Positions 32,585 to 41,050 of a stretch of DNA of 53,265 nt are shown piece by piece. A model generated the notes under the pieces. It worked only from the letters and a program-made list of their open reading frames with translations, was not told the origin of the DNA and searched no databases. Origin of the DNA: CAYZXT01 sp964482515 (lineage in GTDB: Bacteria > Elusimicrobiota > Elusimicrobia > FEN-1173); assembly GCA_964482515.1 (NCBI GenBank), contig CAYZXT010000017.1, positions 1 to 53,265 on the forward strand. The letters run 5' to 3'. The position numbers were made by a program, and so were the translations under genes. How positions within the stretch are numbered: position 1 is the first letter of the stretch; every line of letters starts with the position of its first letter.

Positions 32585-35155
32585 ATGTCCCTTAAGCAAT
32601 ACATCACCCACTTTAAAAGCAACAACCTCACCCACGCGGAGATCGCGGCCCTGCCCGTGGAAAACCTGTTCGAGAAACTTCAAACGTCCCAGCAGGGCCT
32701 GACCGAAGCCGAGGCCCAGGCCCGGATCAAGCAGTACGGCTTCAACGAGCCCGCCCGCAAAAAAAAGCGCGGCATGATCTTCCAGGTCGTTTCCAAGTTC
32801 CTCAACCCCCTCGTCCTCGTGCTCCTGGTCATCGGCGCTTTTTCCTATTACTTCGGCGAAGAAGTCAGCGCGATCATGGTTTCGCTCATGGCCGTCATCA
32901 GCGTGTTCCTCTCCTTCGCCCAGGAATACCGGGCCGGCAAGGAGGCGGAGAAGCTGAGCGAGATGGTGCGCGCCACGGCCACGGTCTTCCGCAACGGGCG
33001 CGCCAAGGAAATCAAGATGAGGGAGATCGCGCCCGGCGACGTGGTGGACCTCTACGCCGGGGACATGATCCCCGCCGACATCCGGATCATTTCCTGCAAG
33101 GACCTCTTCATCAACCAGGCATCCCTCACCGGGGAATCCCTTCCGATCGAAAAGATTTCCACGCCGATGCAAGTCGGCGGCACTTCGGCCAGCGACCTCA
33201 GGAACATCGCCTTCATGGGCTCGAGCGTGGTGAGCGGGACGGCGCTCGGGCTGGTTGTGAAAACCGGCATCTCGACCCAGTTCGGCGAGCTCTCGCGGCG
33301 GCTGGCCGTCATGCGGGTGGAGACGGGCTTCGACAAGGGCGTCAAAAGTTTCGTCTGGTTCATGATCCGCGCCATGCTGGTCCTCATCACGGTCATCTTC
33401 GCCGTCAACTTCCTTTTAAAGGGGCATTTGGTGGAAGCCCTCCTGTTCTCCCTCGCGGTGGCCGTGGGGCTGACGCCGGAAATGCTGCCCATGCTGGTGG
33501 CCATCAACCTGTCCAAGGGCGCCATGGCCATGGCCAAGAAGAAAGTGATCGTCAAACGCCTGAACTCCATCCAGAACCTGGGCGCCATGGACGTTCTCTG
33601 CACAGACAAGACCGGGACGCTGACCATGGACCAGGTCGTTCTGGAAAAACATTGCGACGTCATCCAGCGCGGAGACCAGGATGTACTGCGCTGCGCCTAC
33701 GTGAACAGTTATTACCAGACGGGACTGAAGAATCTCCTGGACCGCGCCATCCTGAAGCACAGCAAACTGATCGTCGAAACCTACAAAAAGGTCGATGAGA
33801 TCCCTTTCGATTTCTCCCGCCGCATCATGTCCGTCGTGGTGGAAAAAAACGACCTTCACCAAATCATATCCAAGGGCGCGCCGGAAGAAATCTTCCGCCG
33901 CTGCAGCCACTACGAGCTCGACGGCGAGATCCTGGAGATGGAAGACCTGATCATCTCCGACCTGAAAGAGGAGTACGACAACCTCAGCCGCGACGGGTAC
34001 CGCGTCCTGGCGATCGCCTACCGCGACATCGCGGAGAAAAAACAGGTCTATTCCCGCGACGACGAAAAGAACCTGGTCCTGAAGGGCTACCTCGCGTTCC
34101 TCGATCCGCCCAAACCGTCCGCCAAACGCGCCATCGACGCGCTGGCGAAACTCGGCATCGACTGCAAGGTCCTGACCGGCGACAACGAACTGGTGACGAA
34201 GAAGATCTGCGGCGACGTGGGACTGGACGTCAAGAACATCGTGACGGGCGACCAGCTGGACAAGATGACGGACGAACAGCTGCGCAAGGCCGTCATGCAC
34301 ACCACCGTCTTCGCCCGCCTCTCGCCGCTTCAAAAGGAAAAGATCATCCACATCCTGCACGAACAGAAGCGCATCGTCGGCTACCTGGGCGACGGCATCA
34401 ACGACGCACCCGCGCTGAAAGCCTCCGACGTAGGCATTTCCGTCGAGAACGCGGTGGACATCGCCAAGGAGTCCGCCGACATGATCCTGCTGAAGAAGAG
34501 CCTCATGGTGCTGGAGGACGGCGTGGTGGAGGGCCGGCGGACCTTCTCCAACATCGTCAAATACATCAAGATGGGGTCCAGCTCCAGCTTCGGGAACATG
34601 GTCAGCATGACGGGCGCCAGCATCCTCCTCCCGTTCCTGCCGATGCTGCCCGTCCAGATACTGTTGAACAATTTCCTATATGACCTTTCCCAGGTCGCCA
34701 TCCCCACGGACAACGTGGACGACGAACTGCTGACGCGGCCGCGGCCATGGAATGTCGGCTACATCAAAAAATTCATGTTCGTCATGGGGCCGGTCAGCTC
34801 CTTCTTCGATTTTCTGACCTTCGGCGTACTCCTCTTCGTCTTCCGCGCGGCGGAACCCCTTTTCCACACCGGCTGGTTCCTGGAGTCCATGATCACCCAG
34901 ACGCTCATCATCCACGTGATCCGCACCGGGAAGATCCCCTTCGTCCAAAGTAAGCCGAGCGTCTTTTTGGTCCTCTCCTCCCTGGTGATCGTAATGGTAG
35001 GGCTGGTCCTGCCGTTCTCTCCCGTCGCCCAGGGACTGGGGTTCGTGCGCCCGCCCTGGCATTTCTTCATCGCCCTCGTCCTGATCGTCGGCGCCTACAT
35101 GGTCACGGCCCACAAAGTAAAAACCTGGTTCATCAAACGGTACGGCGATGAATAA
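32585..35155 (+). CDS. mgtA: P-type ATPase, MgtA/MgtB magnesium importer type
   Basis: An 856-residue P-type ATPase. A P3B-type N-terminal region (cation ATPase N domain, residues 1-80) and two membrane segments (about 65-115) are followed by the actuator domain (TGES near 182). Phosphorylated Asp341 lies in CTDKTGTLTMDQ, the nucleotide domain includes KGAPEEIF near 432, and the hinge GDGINDAPALKASDVG near 602. Six more membrane segments lie in the last 200 residues. The length and the EMLPMLVAINLSKGAMAM stretch fit MgtA better than Ca2+ pumps. It begins 15 nt after the glycosyltransferase and overlaps the barrel gene by 8 nt. No Mg2+-sensing leader is visible in the 15-nt gap. Confidence 0.92.
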   Translation: MSLKQYITHFKSNNLTHAEIAALPVENLFEKLQTSQQGLTEAEAQARIKQYGFNEPARKKKRGMIFQVVSKFLNPLVLVLLVIGAFSYYFGEEVSAIMVSLMAVISVFLSFAQEYRAGKEAEKLSEMVRATATVFRNGRAKEIKMREIAPGDVVDLYAGDMIPADIRIISCKDLFINQASLTGESLPIEKISTPMQVGGTSASDLRNIAFMGSSVVSGTALGLVVKTGISTQFGELSRRLAVMRVETGFDKGVKSFVWFMIRAMLVLITVIFAVNFLLKGHLVEALLFSLAVAVGLTPEMLPMLVAINLSKGAMAMAKKKVIVKRLNSIQNLGAMDVLCTDKTGTLTMDQVVLEKHCDVIQRGDQDVLRCAYVNSYYQTGLKNLLDRAILKHSKLIVETYKKVDEIPFDFSRRIMSVVVEKNDLHQIISKGAPEEIFRRCSHYELDGEILEMEDLIISDLKEEYDNLSRDGYRVLAIAYRDIAEKKQVYSRDDEKNLVLKGYLAFLDPPKPSAKRAIDALAKLGIDCKVLTGDNELVTKKICGDVGLDVKNIVTGDQLDKMTDEQLRKAVMHTTVFARLSPLQKEKIIHILHEQKRIVGYLGDGINDAPALKASDVGISVENAVDIAKESADMILLKKSLMVLEDGVVEGRRTFSNIVKYIKMGSSSSFGNMVSMTGASILLPFLPMLPVQILLNNFLYDLSQVAIPTDNVDDELLTRPRPWNVGYIKKFMFVMGPVSSFFDFLTFGVLLFVFRAAEPLFHTGWFLESMITQTLIIHVIRTGKIPFVQSKPSVFLVLSSLVIVMVGLVLPFSPVAQGLGFVRPPWHFFIALVLIVGAYMVTAHKVKTWFIKRYGDE

Positions 35156-35993
35156 CCCATCGTCCCGTAAATCGCTTTTTCTGATCGCCGCGATCGCGTC
35201 GATCGGAATCCCGCTGCGGGCCGGGCAGCTCTCGCTTTACTATTCGCCGACCGCGCGCGTGGAATACGAAGGGACCGGGTACCGCCAAGTCGATTCAGGA
35301 TGGGAACTGAAAACAAAGCCCCTGAAGACCGGCCAGGGACTGCGCTGGCGCCATGAATTCTCCGACTCTCTGGCCCTGCAGATTTCCCATTGGCGGAACG
35401 ATCCCACATTCTTTTCTGAGGACGGCAACACGCAAGGCGGACCGATGCGGCAGACGGGACAGACGAAGCTGGCGCTAAATAATTTTTTCGTCGACCTGCG
35501 ACGACCCCTTTTCGACTCGGCCATAGAAGCGGTGGGCGGCATGCAGGGCGCCCATGTCTCCCTGCGGCGGAAGAGCATCGTCTTCAACCTCGCGTCCGAA
35601 AGCGGCTCCCCTCGCGAAACCCTGTCGGCCCTCGGGCCCTACATCGGGTTCCACGGTAGCGGCTACGCACCGTCCCGGCTTGTGGAACGGGACGGCGGCA
35701 GCTCAAAAGTTTTTTATTGGGACTGGGAATTGACCCTCGGGCATTTCTTCTGGACGCAGAACACTCAGAAGACCGACGGCGGCTCCATCCATCGCGGCGG
35801 CTATTCCTATAACTTCCGCATCGAAGGCGGCTGGCGTCGCGGGAACTGGGGCCTCGGCGTCGGCTACGCGAAGCAGATGCTGGAGATCACGGTCCCCGGC
35901 GGAAAGGCGCTGCCCACCGGCGCGGCGGCGTCGCTGCCCATCAACAAGTTCGATTTCGCTAGTCCCTTCGTAACGGTGAACTATGAATATTAA
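35148..35993 (+). CDS. Predicted outer-membrane beta-barrel protein (first of two)
   Basis: A 281-residue protein with a signal peptide (residues 8-25, LFLIAAIASIGIPLRAG) and then alternating amphipathic strands, for example LSLYYSPTARVEYEGTGY and FVTVNYEY at the end. A terminal aromatic residue, as here, is the usual BAM-recognition signal of barrels. Gly-rich turns and Trp/Tyr belts support a barrel of 8-12 strands. I do not recognise a named family. It overlaps mgtA (ATGA-type, 8 nt) and the next barrel gene (11 nt), so the three are translated together. A role in metal or solute entry is inference from the neighbour. Confidence 0.7.
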   Translation: MNNPSSRKSLFLIAAIASIGIPLRAGQLSLYYSPTARVEYEGTGYRQVDSGWELKTKPLKTGQGLRWRHEFSDSLALQISHWRNDPTFFSEDGNTQGGPMRQTGQTKLALNNFFVDLRRPLFDSAIEAVGGMQGAHVSLRRKSIVFNLASESGSPRETLSALGPYIGFHGSGYAPSRLVERDGGSSKVFYWDWELTLGHFFWTQNTQKTDGGSIHRGGYSYNFRIEGGWRRGNWGLGVGYAKQMLEITVPGGKALPTGAAASLPINKFDFASPFVTVNYEY

Positions 35994-36816
35994 TCTCCGC
36001 GCTCTCGCCCTTTTCGGCTTGTGCCTCCTCAGCACCCCCGCCTTCGCCGACCTCACCTGGGACGTGACCGTCGCGCCCAGCGCCGCCATCCGCTATCGCG
36101 GCGAGGGAAAGGTCCTCCCGCAAAGCTACGTCAACCGCTTCGGCGGGAACTCGGCGCCGCTCTACCGCCTGGAAGCCGCGCAACCCTTCGATCCGCGGGG
36201 ATACTGGAGCCTCTCTCTCTGGCACACCGGCGTCTTCGGCGGCGGAGAATATTCGGAGGAACGGATACACGACAATCCCACGGGCGGGACCTACCAGATC
36301 AATAAGCTGAACGTGGGCTTCACCAACCTCTTCGTCACCTATCACCGGTCGCTGAAGGACTGGCCCGTGGAGGCCCTGTTCGGCGCCTCCGTCGTGCGGG
36401 AGATTTTCAAGCGGAAGGAATTCATCGTGGACGGCGTGGACGCGCGTCCGACGGGGCTCGACGACGTGAACGAAATCTCCGCGGAAGGGTTCGGATTCGG
36501 GCTCGCGGGAAAACACGGGGACCGCCTTTACGCCCGATGGAAAGTCATGGCCCATTACTACGTGCAGTTGTGGGACGCCAAGACCGACGCCTCCGCCGGG
36601 CATATCTTCCAATGGGAAAGCGGGCTGGGTATGAAGCTTTCCCCGCGGCTTTCCGTCGAAGGCGGATACATGTGGCAATATTGGTTCATCCTCAGCCAGG
36701 GCGACCGGCGACTGTCGGTCCCGGGGACCCGGGGAGCCGTCATCTCGTGGAACCGCCAGGAGACGCGCGCCAGCGGCGGATACGCCCGGCTGCAGTACCG
36801 CTTCGGCGTTAAATAA
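35983..36816 (+). CDS. Predicted outer-membrane beta-barrel protein (second of two)
   Basis: A 277-residue protein with a signal peptide (residues 1-22, LRALALFGLCLLSTPAFA) followed by amphipathic strands rich in Tyr, Trp and Gly: YWSLSLWHTGVFGGGEYS, LYARWKVMAHYYVQLWD and YARLQYRFGVK at the C-terminus. The Gly-Tyr-Met-Trp pattern in VEGGYMWQYWFIL is typical of barrel strands. It resembles the first barrel in size and style and may be a diverged copy, though identity is low by eye. It is the last gene of the plus-strand unit and converges on the pst terminator. Substrate unknown. Confidence 0.7.
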   Translation: MNINLRALALFGLCLLSTPAFADLTWDVTVAPSAAIRYRGEGKVLPQSYVNRFGGNSAPLYRLEAAQPFDPRGYWSLSLWHTGVFGGGEYSEERIHDNPTGGTYQINKLNVGFTNLFVTYHRSLKDWPVEALFGASVVREIFKRKEFIVDGVDARPTGLDDVNEISAEGFGFGLAGKHGDRLYARWKVMAHYYVQLWDAKTDASAGHIFQWESGLGMKLSPRLSVEGGYMWQYWFILSQGDRRLSVPGTRGAVISWNRQETRASGGYARLQYRFGVK

Positions 36817-36830
36817 TCCTTCACACCCCC

Positions 36831-36862
36831 AAAATAAAAACCCCGCCCTTTGAAAGGCGGGG
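36831..36862 (-). terminator. Rho-independent terminator of the pst-phoU operon
   Basis: A 7-bp GC stem, CCCCGCC (36841-36847) with GGCGGGG (36856-36862), ends on the minus strand in TTTTTATTTT. In the plus direction the tail is not T-rich, so it mainly stops pst-phoU. Confidence 0.8.
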
Positions 36863-36917
36863 TCGTTGTCGCTAGATAACGTGCCAGTTTGTCGGATGGC
36901 ATCGAAACTGATTTATG

Positions 36918-37607
36918 TCAGCTCGCGGGCGCCTGCTCCTGTTGCTCCTGCTGGGCGTGGTGGCGGATGTCTTTGCCGAGCACCATGAAGATGACGTCCT
37001 CGGCGATGTTGGTGCAATGGTCGCCGATGCGCTCGTAGTTCTTCGACAGCAAAATGATGTCCACGAACTGCTTGCAGTGCGCCGGCTCCTTGCGGATGAG
37101 CTCGATCATACCGTTCATGGTCTCGCTTTTCAGCCGGTCCTCTTCCTCGTCCTGCGAGAGCACGTTCTGGGCCAGCTCCACGTTCTTGGTGGAGAAAGCG
37201 TCCAGCGCGTCCTTCAGCATCTTCTGGGCGATCTGCGCCATCCGCGGCAGGATGTTCATCTGCGGCACGGGCGTTTCCTTCAGCAAATGGTAGTAAGCCG
37301 TCTGGCAGACGTTGACAGCCTGGTCGGCGACGCGCTCCAGGTCCGAGTTGATCTTCATGGCGGCGGTGATGAGCCGCAGATCCACGGCCATGGGCTGGTG
37401 CAAGGCAATCAGCTTGATGCAGCGGTCATCCACCTCGATGTGCATCAGGTTGACGGTCTTCTCCAATTCGAAGACCTCTTCCGCCAAAACCGAGTTCCGT
37501 TCCATCACGGCCTTGGTCGCCTTCTGGATCATTTCCTCCGCAATGCTCCCCATCCGGAGCAGGCGTTCCTTCAGCGCCTTTAAGTCTTCGTCGAAATGTC
37601 TTTCCAT
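36918..37607 (-). CDS. phoU: Phosphate transport regulator PhoU
   Basis: Negative regulator of phosphate uptake, thought to link the Pst transporter to the PhoR kinase. The 229-residue all-helical protein has two PhoU repeats (about 10-105 and 115-215) with the metal-binding motifs DLERVADQAVN (near 95) and NYERIGDHCTNIAE (near 193). The frame is open well upstream across pstB, but ATG 37607 gives the family N-terminus and follows the pstB stop by 2 nt. A second phoU lies at the right edge of the window. The C-terminus ends in a Gln-rich tail (HHAQQEQQEQAPAS). Confidence 0.95.
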   Translation of the reverse strand: MERHFDEDLKALKERLLRMGSIAEEMIQKATKAVMERNSVLAEEVFELEKTVNLMHIEVDDRCIKLIALHQPMAVDLRLITAAMKINSDLERVADQAVNVCQTAYYHLLKETPVPQMNILPRMAQIAQKMLKDALDAFSTKNVELAQNVLSQDEEEDRLKSETMNGMIELIRKEPAHCKQFVDIILLSKNYERIGDHCTNIAEDVIFMVLGKDIRHHAQQEQQEQAPAS

Positions 37608-37609
37608 GG

Positions 37610-38428
37610 TTATCCGAACCTTCCCGTTATATATTGTTCCGTCCTTGAGTCCCGCGGCGCCGTGAAAATCTGCGATGTAAGGCCAAACTCTACCAATTCT
37701 CCCAAAAGAAAGAAAGATGTCGTCTCGGAAACCCGGGCCGCCTGCTGCATGTTGTGGGTGACGATGACGATCGTGTAGTCCTTCTTGAGCTCCATAAGGA
37801 GCTCTTCGATGCGGGCGGTGGCGATGGGGTCCAGGGCGGAGCAGGGTTCGTCCATGAGGAGGACCTCCGGCTCCACGGCCAGGAGGCGCGAGATGCAAAG
37901 CCGTTGCTGTTCTTCCGGAGACAGGGAGAGCGCAGGCGCCGCCAACTTGTCCTTCACGTCTTCCCATAGACCCGTGGAGGTCAGGCATTTCTCCACGACT
38001 TGCGCGAGCTGCTCCCGGTCGAGGTTCATGCCGTGTATGCGTGGGCCATAGGCCACGTTTTCGAAAACGGAAATGGGAAACGGGTTGGGTTTCTGGAAAA
38101 CCATGCCGACGCGCTTGCGCAGGGAGATCAGGTCCGTGTCGCGGGCGTAGATTTCCTCGCCATCCAGGAGCGACTGGCCCGTGATGCGGACGCCGCGGAT
38201 CAGGTCGTTCATCCTGTTGAAGACGCGGAGCAGCGTGGACTTGCCGCAACCCGACGGCCCGATGAAGGCGTTGATCTTGTTCGCAGGGATGCGCACGTTC
38301 ACGTTCTTAAGGGCGTGGAACTTCCCATAATAAAGGTCCAGCGTCCGCGCCTCGATCTTGGGAAGAGGCGTTTCCGCGGGCGGCGACGTTAAGGGCGTTT
38401 GCGGTTCAGCCAAAGCGGCCTGAGACAT
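37610..38428 (-). CDS. pstB: Phosphate ABC transporter ATPase PstB, copy 2 (degenerate signature motif)
   Basis: A 272-residue ATPase of the Pst phosphate importer. Walker A (GPSGCGKST, 57-65), Q-loop Gln112 (VFQKPNPFP), Walker B with Glu194 (LLMDEP) and switch His225 (IVTHN) are all intact. The ABC signature is not: where PstB normally reads LSGGQQQRL, this protein reads LSPEEQQRL (169-177), so both signature glycines are lost. The base sequence of this stretch is clean. The gene overlaps the upstream pstB by 23 nt and lies 2 nt before phoU. It has a 25-residue Pro-rich N-terminal extension. Together with copy 1 it looks like a heterodimer with only one complete ATP site. Confidence 0.94.
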   Translation of the reverse strand: MSQAALAEPQTPLTSPPAETPLPKIEARTLDLYYGKFHALKNVNVRIPANKINAFIGPSGCGKSTLLRVFNRMNDLIRGVRITGQSLLDGEEIYARDTDLISLRKRVGMVFQKPNPFPISVFENVAYGPRIHGMNLDREQLAQVVEKCLTSTGLWEDVKDKLAAPALSLSPEEQQRLCISRLLAVEPEVLLMDEPCSALDPIATARIEELLMELKKDYTIVIVTHNMQQAARVSETTSFFLLGELVEFGLTSQIFTAPRDSRTEQYITGRFG

Positions 38429-39179
38429 AATCGCTGGTCCTCGTGTCTTTCGGCGACGTGAACAGATGGGAAGTCTCGTCCAACTCGATCAATTCCCCCA
38501 TCAGGAGGAAAGCCGTGCGGTCCGAGCTCCGTGACGCCTGCTTCACGTTGTTCGTCACCAGAATGATGGTCATCTCACTTTTCAACCCCTGCATCGCCTC
38601 CTCGATCTTGGCCGTGGAGATGGGATCGAGGCCGGAGCAGGGCTCGTCCAAGAGGAGGACCTCGGGCCGCACCATCAGGCTGCGCGCCAGGCAAAGCCGC
38701 TGCTGCTGGCCGCCGGACAACTTCAAAGCGGATTCATTCAGGCGGTCCTTCACCTCATCCCAGAGGAACGCGGCCCGGAGCGAACGCTCGATGTCTTCCA
38801 TGAGCCGGGCGTCGCCAGCCGTCGCTCCCTGAAAACGCAGGCCCAGGGACAAATTCTCCTTGATCGTCATGGGCAGCGGCGTCGGCACCGCAAAGACCGT
38901 CCCGACGCGGCGGCGCAGGCTGGTGACGTTGGCGGCCGAACGAAAAATATCCTCATCGCCTAGAAAGATTTTTCCCTCCACGGTCAGCCCTTCTTCCAGG
39001 TCCGTCATCCGGTTGAGGCAGCGCAGGAAAGTGGTCTTACCGCTCCCCGCCGGGCCGATGGCCGCCAGGATCTCGTTTTCCCGCACGCTCAGGGAAACGT
39101 TTTTGAGGATCGGTTCTTTGCCCGCGCGCACCGACAGGTTTTCGACGCGGATCTTCTCGCGGATCGCGGTCGTCGTCAT
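38406..39179 (-). CDS. pstB: Phosphate ABC transporter ATPase PstB, copy 1 (degenerate Q-loop and H-loop)
   Basis: A 257-residue PstB paralogue. Walker A (GPAGSGKTT, 42-50), signature LSGGQQQRL (154-162) and Walker B with Glu179 (LLLDEP) are intact. Two catalytic-site elements are changed: the Q-loop has Ala97 (VFAVPTPLP) where VFQ is expected, and the switch histidine is Asn210 (LVTNN in place of VTHN). The defects are complementary to those of copy 2, whose Q- and H-loops are intact. The ATG follows the pstA stop directly, without a gap, and the 3' end overlaps copy 2. Both copies end in the same GRFG motif. Confidence 0.94.
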   Translation of the reverse strand: MTTTAIREKIRVENLSVRAGKEPILKNVSLSVRENEILAAIGPAGSGKTTFLRCLNRMTDLEEGLTVEGKIFLGDEDIFRSAANVTSLRRRVGTVFAVPTPLPMTIKENLSLGLRFQGATAGDARLMEDIERSLRAAFLWDEVKDRLNESALKLSGGQQQRLCLARSLMVRPEVLLLDEPCSGLDPISTAKIEEAMQGLKSEMTIILVTNNVKQASRSSDRTAFLLMGELIELDETSHLFTSPKDTRTSDYVSGRFG

Positions 39180-40091
39180 CTATTTCCCCGCCTGCATCCG
39201 CCGCCGGATGCGCGAGCGGATGATGATGGCCGTGAAATTCAGGCTGAAAGTCAGAATCAAAAGCACCAGCACAGTCGCGTAAAGGATCGGAAGCGTCGCG
39301 TCGATGTCCGGCGACTGCGTGGCCATGACGTAGACGTGATAATCCAGGACCATGAATTGGTGGTTGAGTCGCGTCGGCAGGTAGGGAAGATAATAGGCCG
39401 CGCCGGTGAAAAGGATCGGGGCGACCTCGCCGGCGCCGCGGCTGACGGCCAGGATGGTTCCCGTCAAAATACCTCCGGTGGCTTGCGGAAGGAGCACGCG
39501 GCGGACCATCTGCCAGCGCGTGGCGCCCAGAGAATAGGCCACCTGCCGGTGGCCCTTCGGAATCACCCTCAAAGCTTCCTCCGTCGACACCACCATGGTC
39601 GGCAGCGTCAGGAGCGCCAAGGTCAAAGACGCCCAAAGGATGGCGGGCTGGCCGAAGTAGAGCTCCCCGCCGAAGAAAAACCTGTCCAGGTTGCCGCCCA
39701 CGAACTCGATGAAAAAACCCAGCCCGAACAGGCCGAAGACGATGGCCGGAACCCCCGCCAGGTTTTGGATCGCCATCCGGACCAGCTTCACCCAGCGCGA
39801 CCCGGCGGGCGCGTATTCCTGCAGATAGATCGCCGTGCAAACGCCGAGCGGAACCACCGCGAGCGTCATCAGCAGGACCAGGAACACCGTGCCGAAGATG
39901 GCGGGGAAGATCCCTCCCTGGGTCATGCCCGCGGACGGCGCCTGCGACAGGAATTCCCAGGAAATATGCCGCCAGCCGTTCAAGGTGATGTTGCCCAGGA
40001 TCAAAGCCACCGACAGGATGAGCGCGGCGCAGGCCAAGGCCGTCATGGCGGTGAAAAATCCGCTGATCAGATTGATCCAGCGGCGGCTCAC
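39180..40091 (-). CDS. pstA: Phosphate ABC transporter permease PstA
   Basis: A 303-residue inner-membrane permease with six predicted segments. MTLAVVPLGVCTAIYLQEYAP near 100 opens the transport domain, and the EAA-type coupling loop SLGATRWQMVRRVLLPQATGG near 205 contacts the ATPase; both are cited as family signatures. It forms the channel with PstC. The frame is open upstream, but GTG 40091 is chosen: it overlaps the pstC stop (GTGA) and gives the normal PstA N-terminus. pstB copy 1 starts directly after its stop codon. No unusual residues are seen. Confidence 0.94.
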   Translation of the reverse strand: MSRRWINLISGFFTAMTALACAALILSVALILGNITLNGWRHISWEFLSQAPSAGMTQGGIFPAIFGTVFLVLLMTLAVVPLGVCTAIYLQEYAPAGSRWVKLVRMAIQNLAGVPAIVFGLFGLGFFIEFVGGNLDRFFFGGELYFGQPAILWASLTLALLTLPTMVVSTEEALRVIPKGHRQVAYSLGATRWQMVRRVLLPQATGGILTGTILAVSRGAGEVAPILFTGAAYYLPYLPTRLNHQFMVLDYHVYVMATQSPDIDATLPILYATVLVLLILTFSLNFTAIIIRSRIRRRMQAGK

Positions 40092-41029
40092 GATTTCCCC
40101 CCGGAGATCTTGGTCTTCAGGCGGTCCACGAAAAGCTGTCCCAGGTAATTGATGATGAACGTGAAGACAAAGAGCAATACGCCGACGAAGAAGAGCGCGT
40201 GGTAATGGGCTCCGCCGCGGACCACTTCGCCCATCTCCGCGGCGATGGTGGCGGACAAACTGCGGAACGGGAACGTCGGGTCCCAGGACAGGTAGGCCGC
40301 GTTGCCGGAGGCCATCAGCACGATCATCGTTTCCCCGATGGCGCGGCCCAGGCCCAGCACGCAGGCCGCGAAGATCCCGGGAAACGCCGCGGGAAGCACC
40401 ACCCGCCAGGCCGTCTGCCACGGAGTCGCGCCGAGCGCGATCGATCCCTCGCGGAAACTTTGCGGCACCGAGGAGAAAGCGTCTTCCGCCACGGTGTAGA
40501 CGATGGGGATCACGGCCAACCCGAGGGCGATGCCCGCGGTGATGGCGTTCAGGCGGAAATCGAGATGGAGCATATCCTGGACATAGGTCGCCATAACGAT
40601 CAACGCGAAGAACCCGAGGACGACGGAGGGTATGCCGGCGAGCAGTTCAATGACGGGCTTTATGACTTCGCGCAGGGCCGGCGGCGCGAACTCGGAGGTG
40701 AAAAGCGCGGCGGCCAGGGAAAGCGGGATGGCGAAGAGCAGCGCGACCAATGTGACCTTGATGGTTCCGACGAAAAGAGGGAGGAGGGAGTATTTCGGCA
40801 CCTGGGACACGGGCTGCCAGGCGAATTCCTTGGGCTCGCCCGGTTCCGGACTCTGGGGAAGGAACAGCCGGGAAACCCCGGCCTCTTCCCGCACTTCATG
40901 CGACGTGAGGACGGGCAGGGCTTCCCGGCCGATGAAAATAAAGATGAGGATGAGGCCGACGATGGCGATGGCCGCGCTGGCGCGGATGATCCCTTCGATG
41001 ATGCGTTCGCTGACCGGTTTTCCTGTCAC
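40088..41029 (-). CDS. pstC: Phosphate ABC transporter permease PstC
   Basis: A 313-residue inner-membrane permease. The first membrane segment (about 15-35) is followed by a periplasmic loop and the transport domain from about 85. LLAGIPSVVLGFFALIVMA lies near 128, and the coupling loop ALGATPWQTAWRVVLPAA near 198 with GLGRAIGETM near 225 is typical of PstC. Starts at GTG 41029, 21 nt after pstS. The loop after segment 1 is longer than in E. coli and contains LPQSPEPGEPKEFAWQP. Partner of PstA. Confidence 0.94.
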   Translation of the reverse strand: MTGKPVSERIIEGIIRASAAIAIVGLILIFIFIGREALPVLTSHEVREEAGVSRLFLPQSPEPGEPKEFAWQPVSQVPKYSLLPLFVGTIKVTLVALLFAIPLSLAAALFTSEFAPPALREVIKPVIELLAGIPSVVLGFFALIVMATYVQDMLHLDFRLNAITAGIALGLAVIPIVYTVAEDAFSSVPQSFREGSIALGATPWQTAWRVVLPAAFPGIFAACVLGLGRAIGETMIVLMASGNAAYLSWDPTFPFRSLSATIAAEMGEVVRGGAHYHALFFVGVLLFVFTFIINYLGQLFVDRLKTKISGGKS

Positions 41030-41050
41030 TGGTTTTCCGCCGCCTCTTGC

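Noticed and set aside
37608..38249. Long upstream extension of the phoU frame
   Set aside because: It lies wholly within pstB; the PhoU N-terminus begins at 37607.
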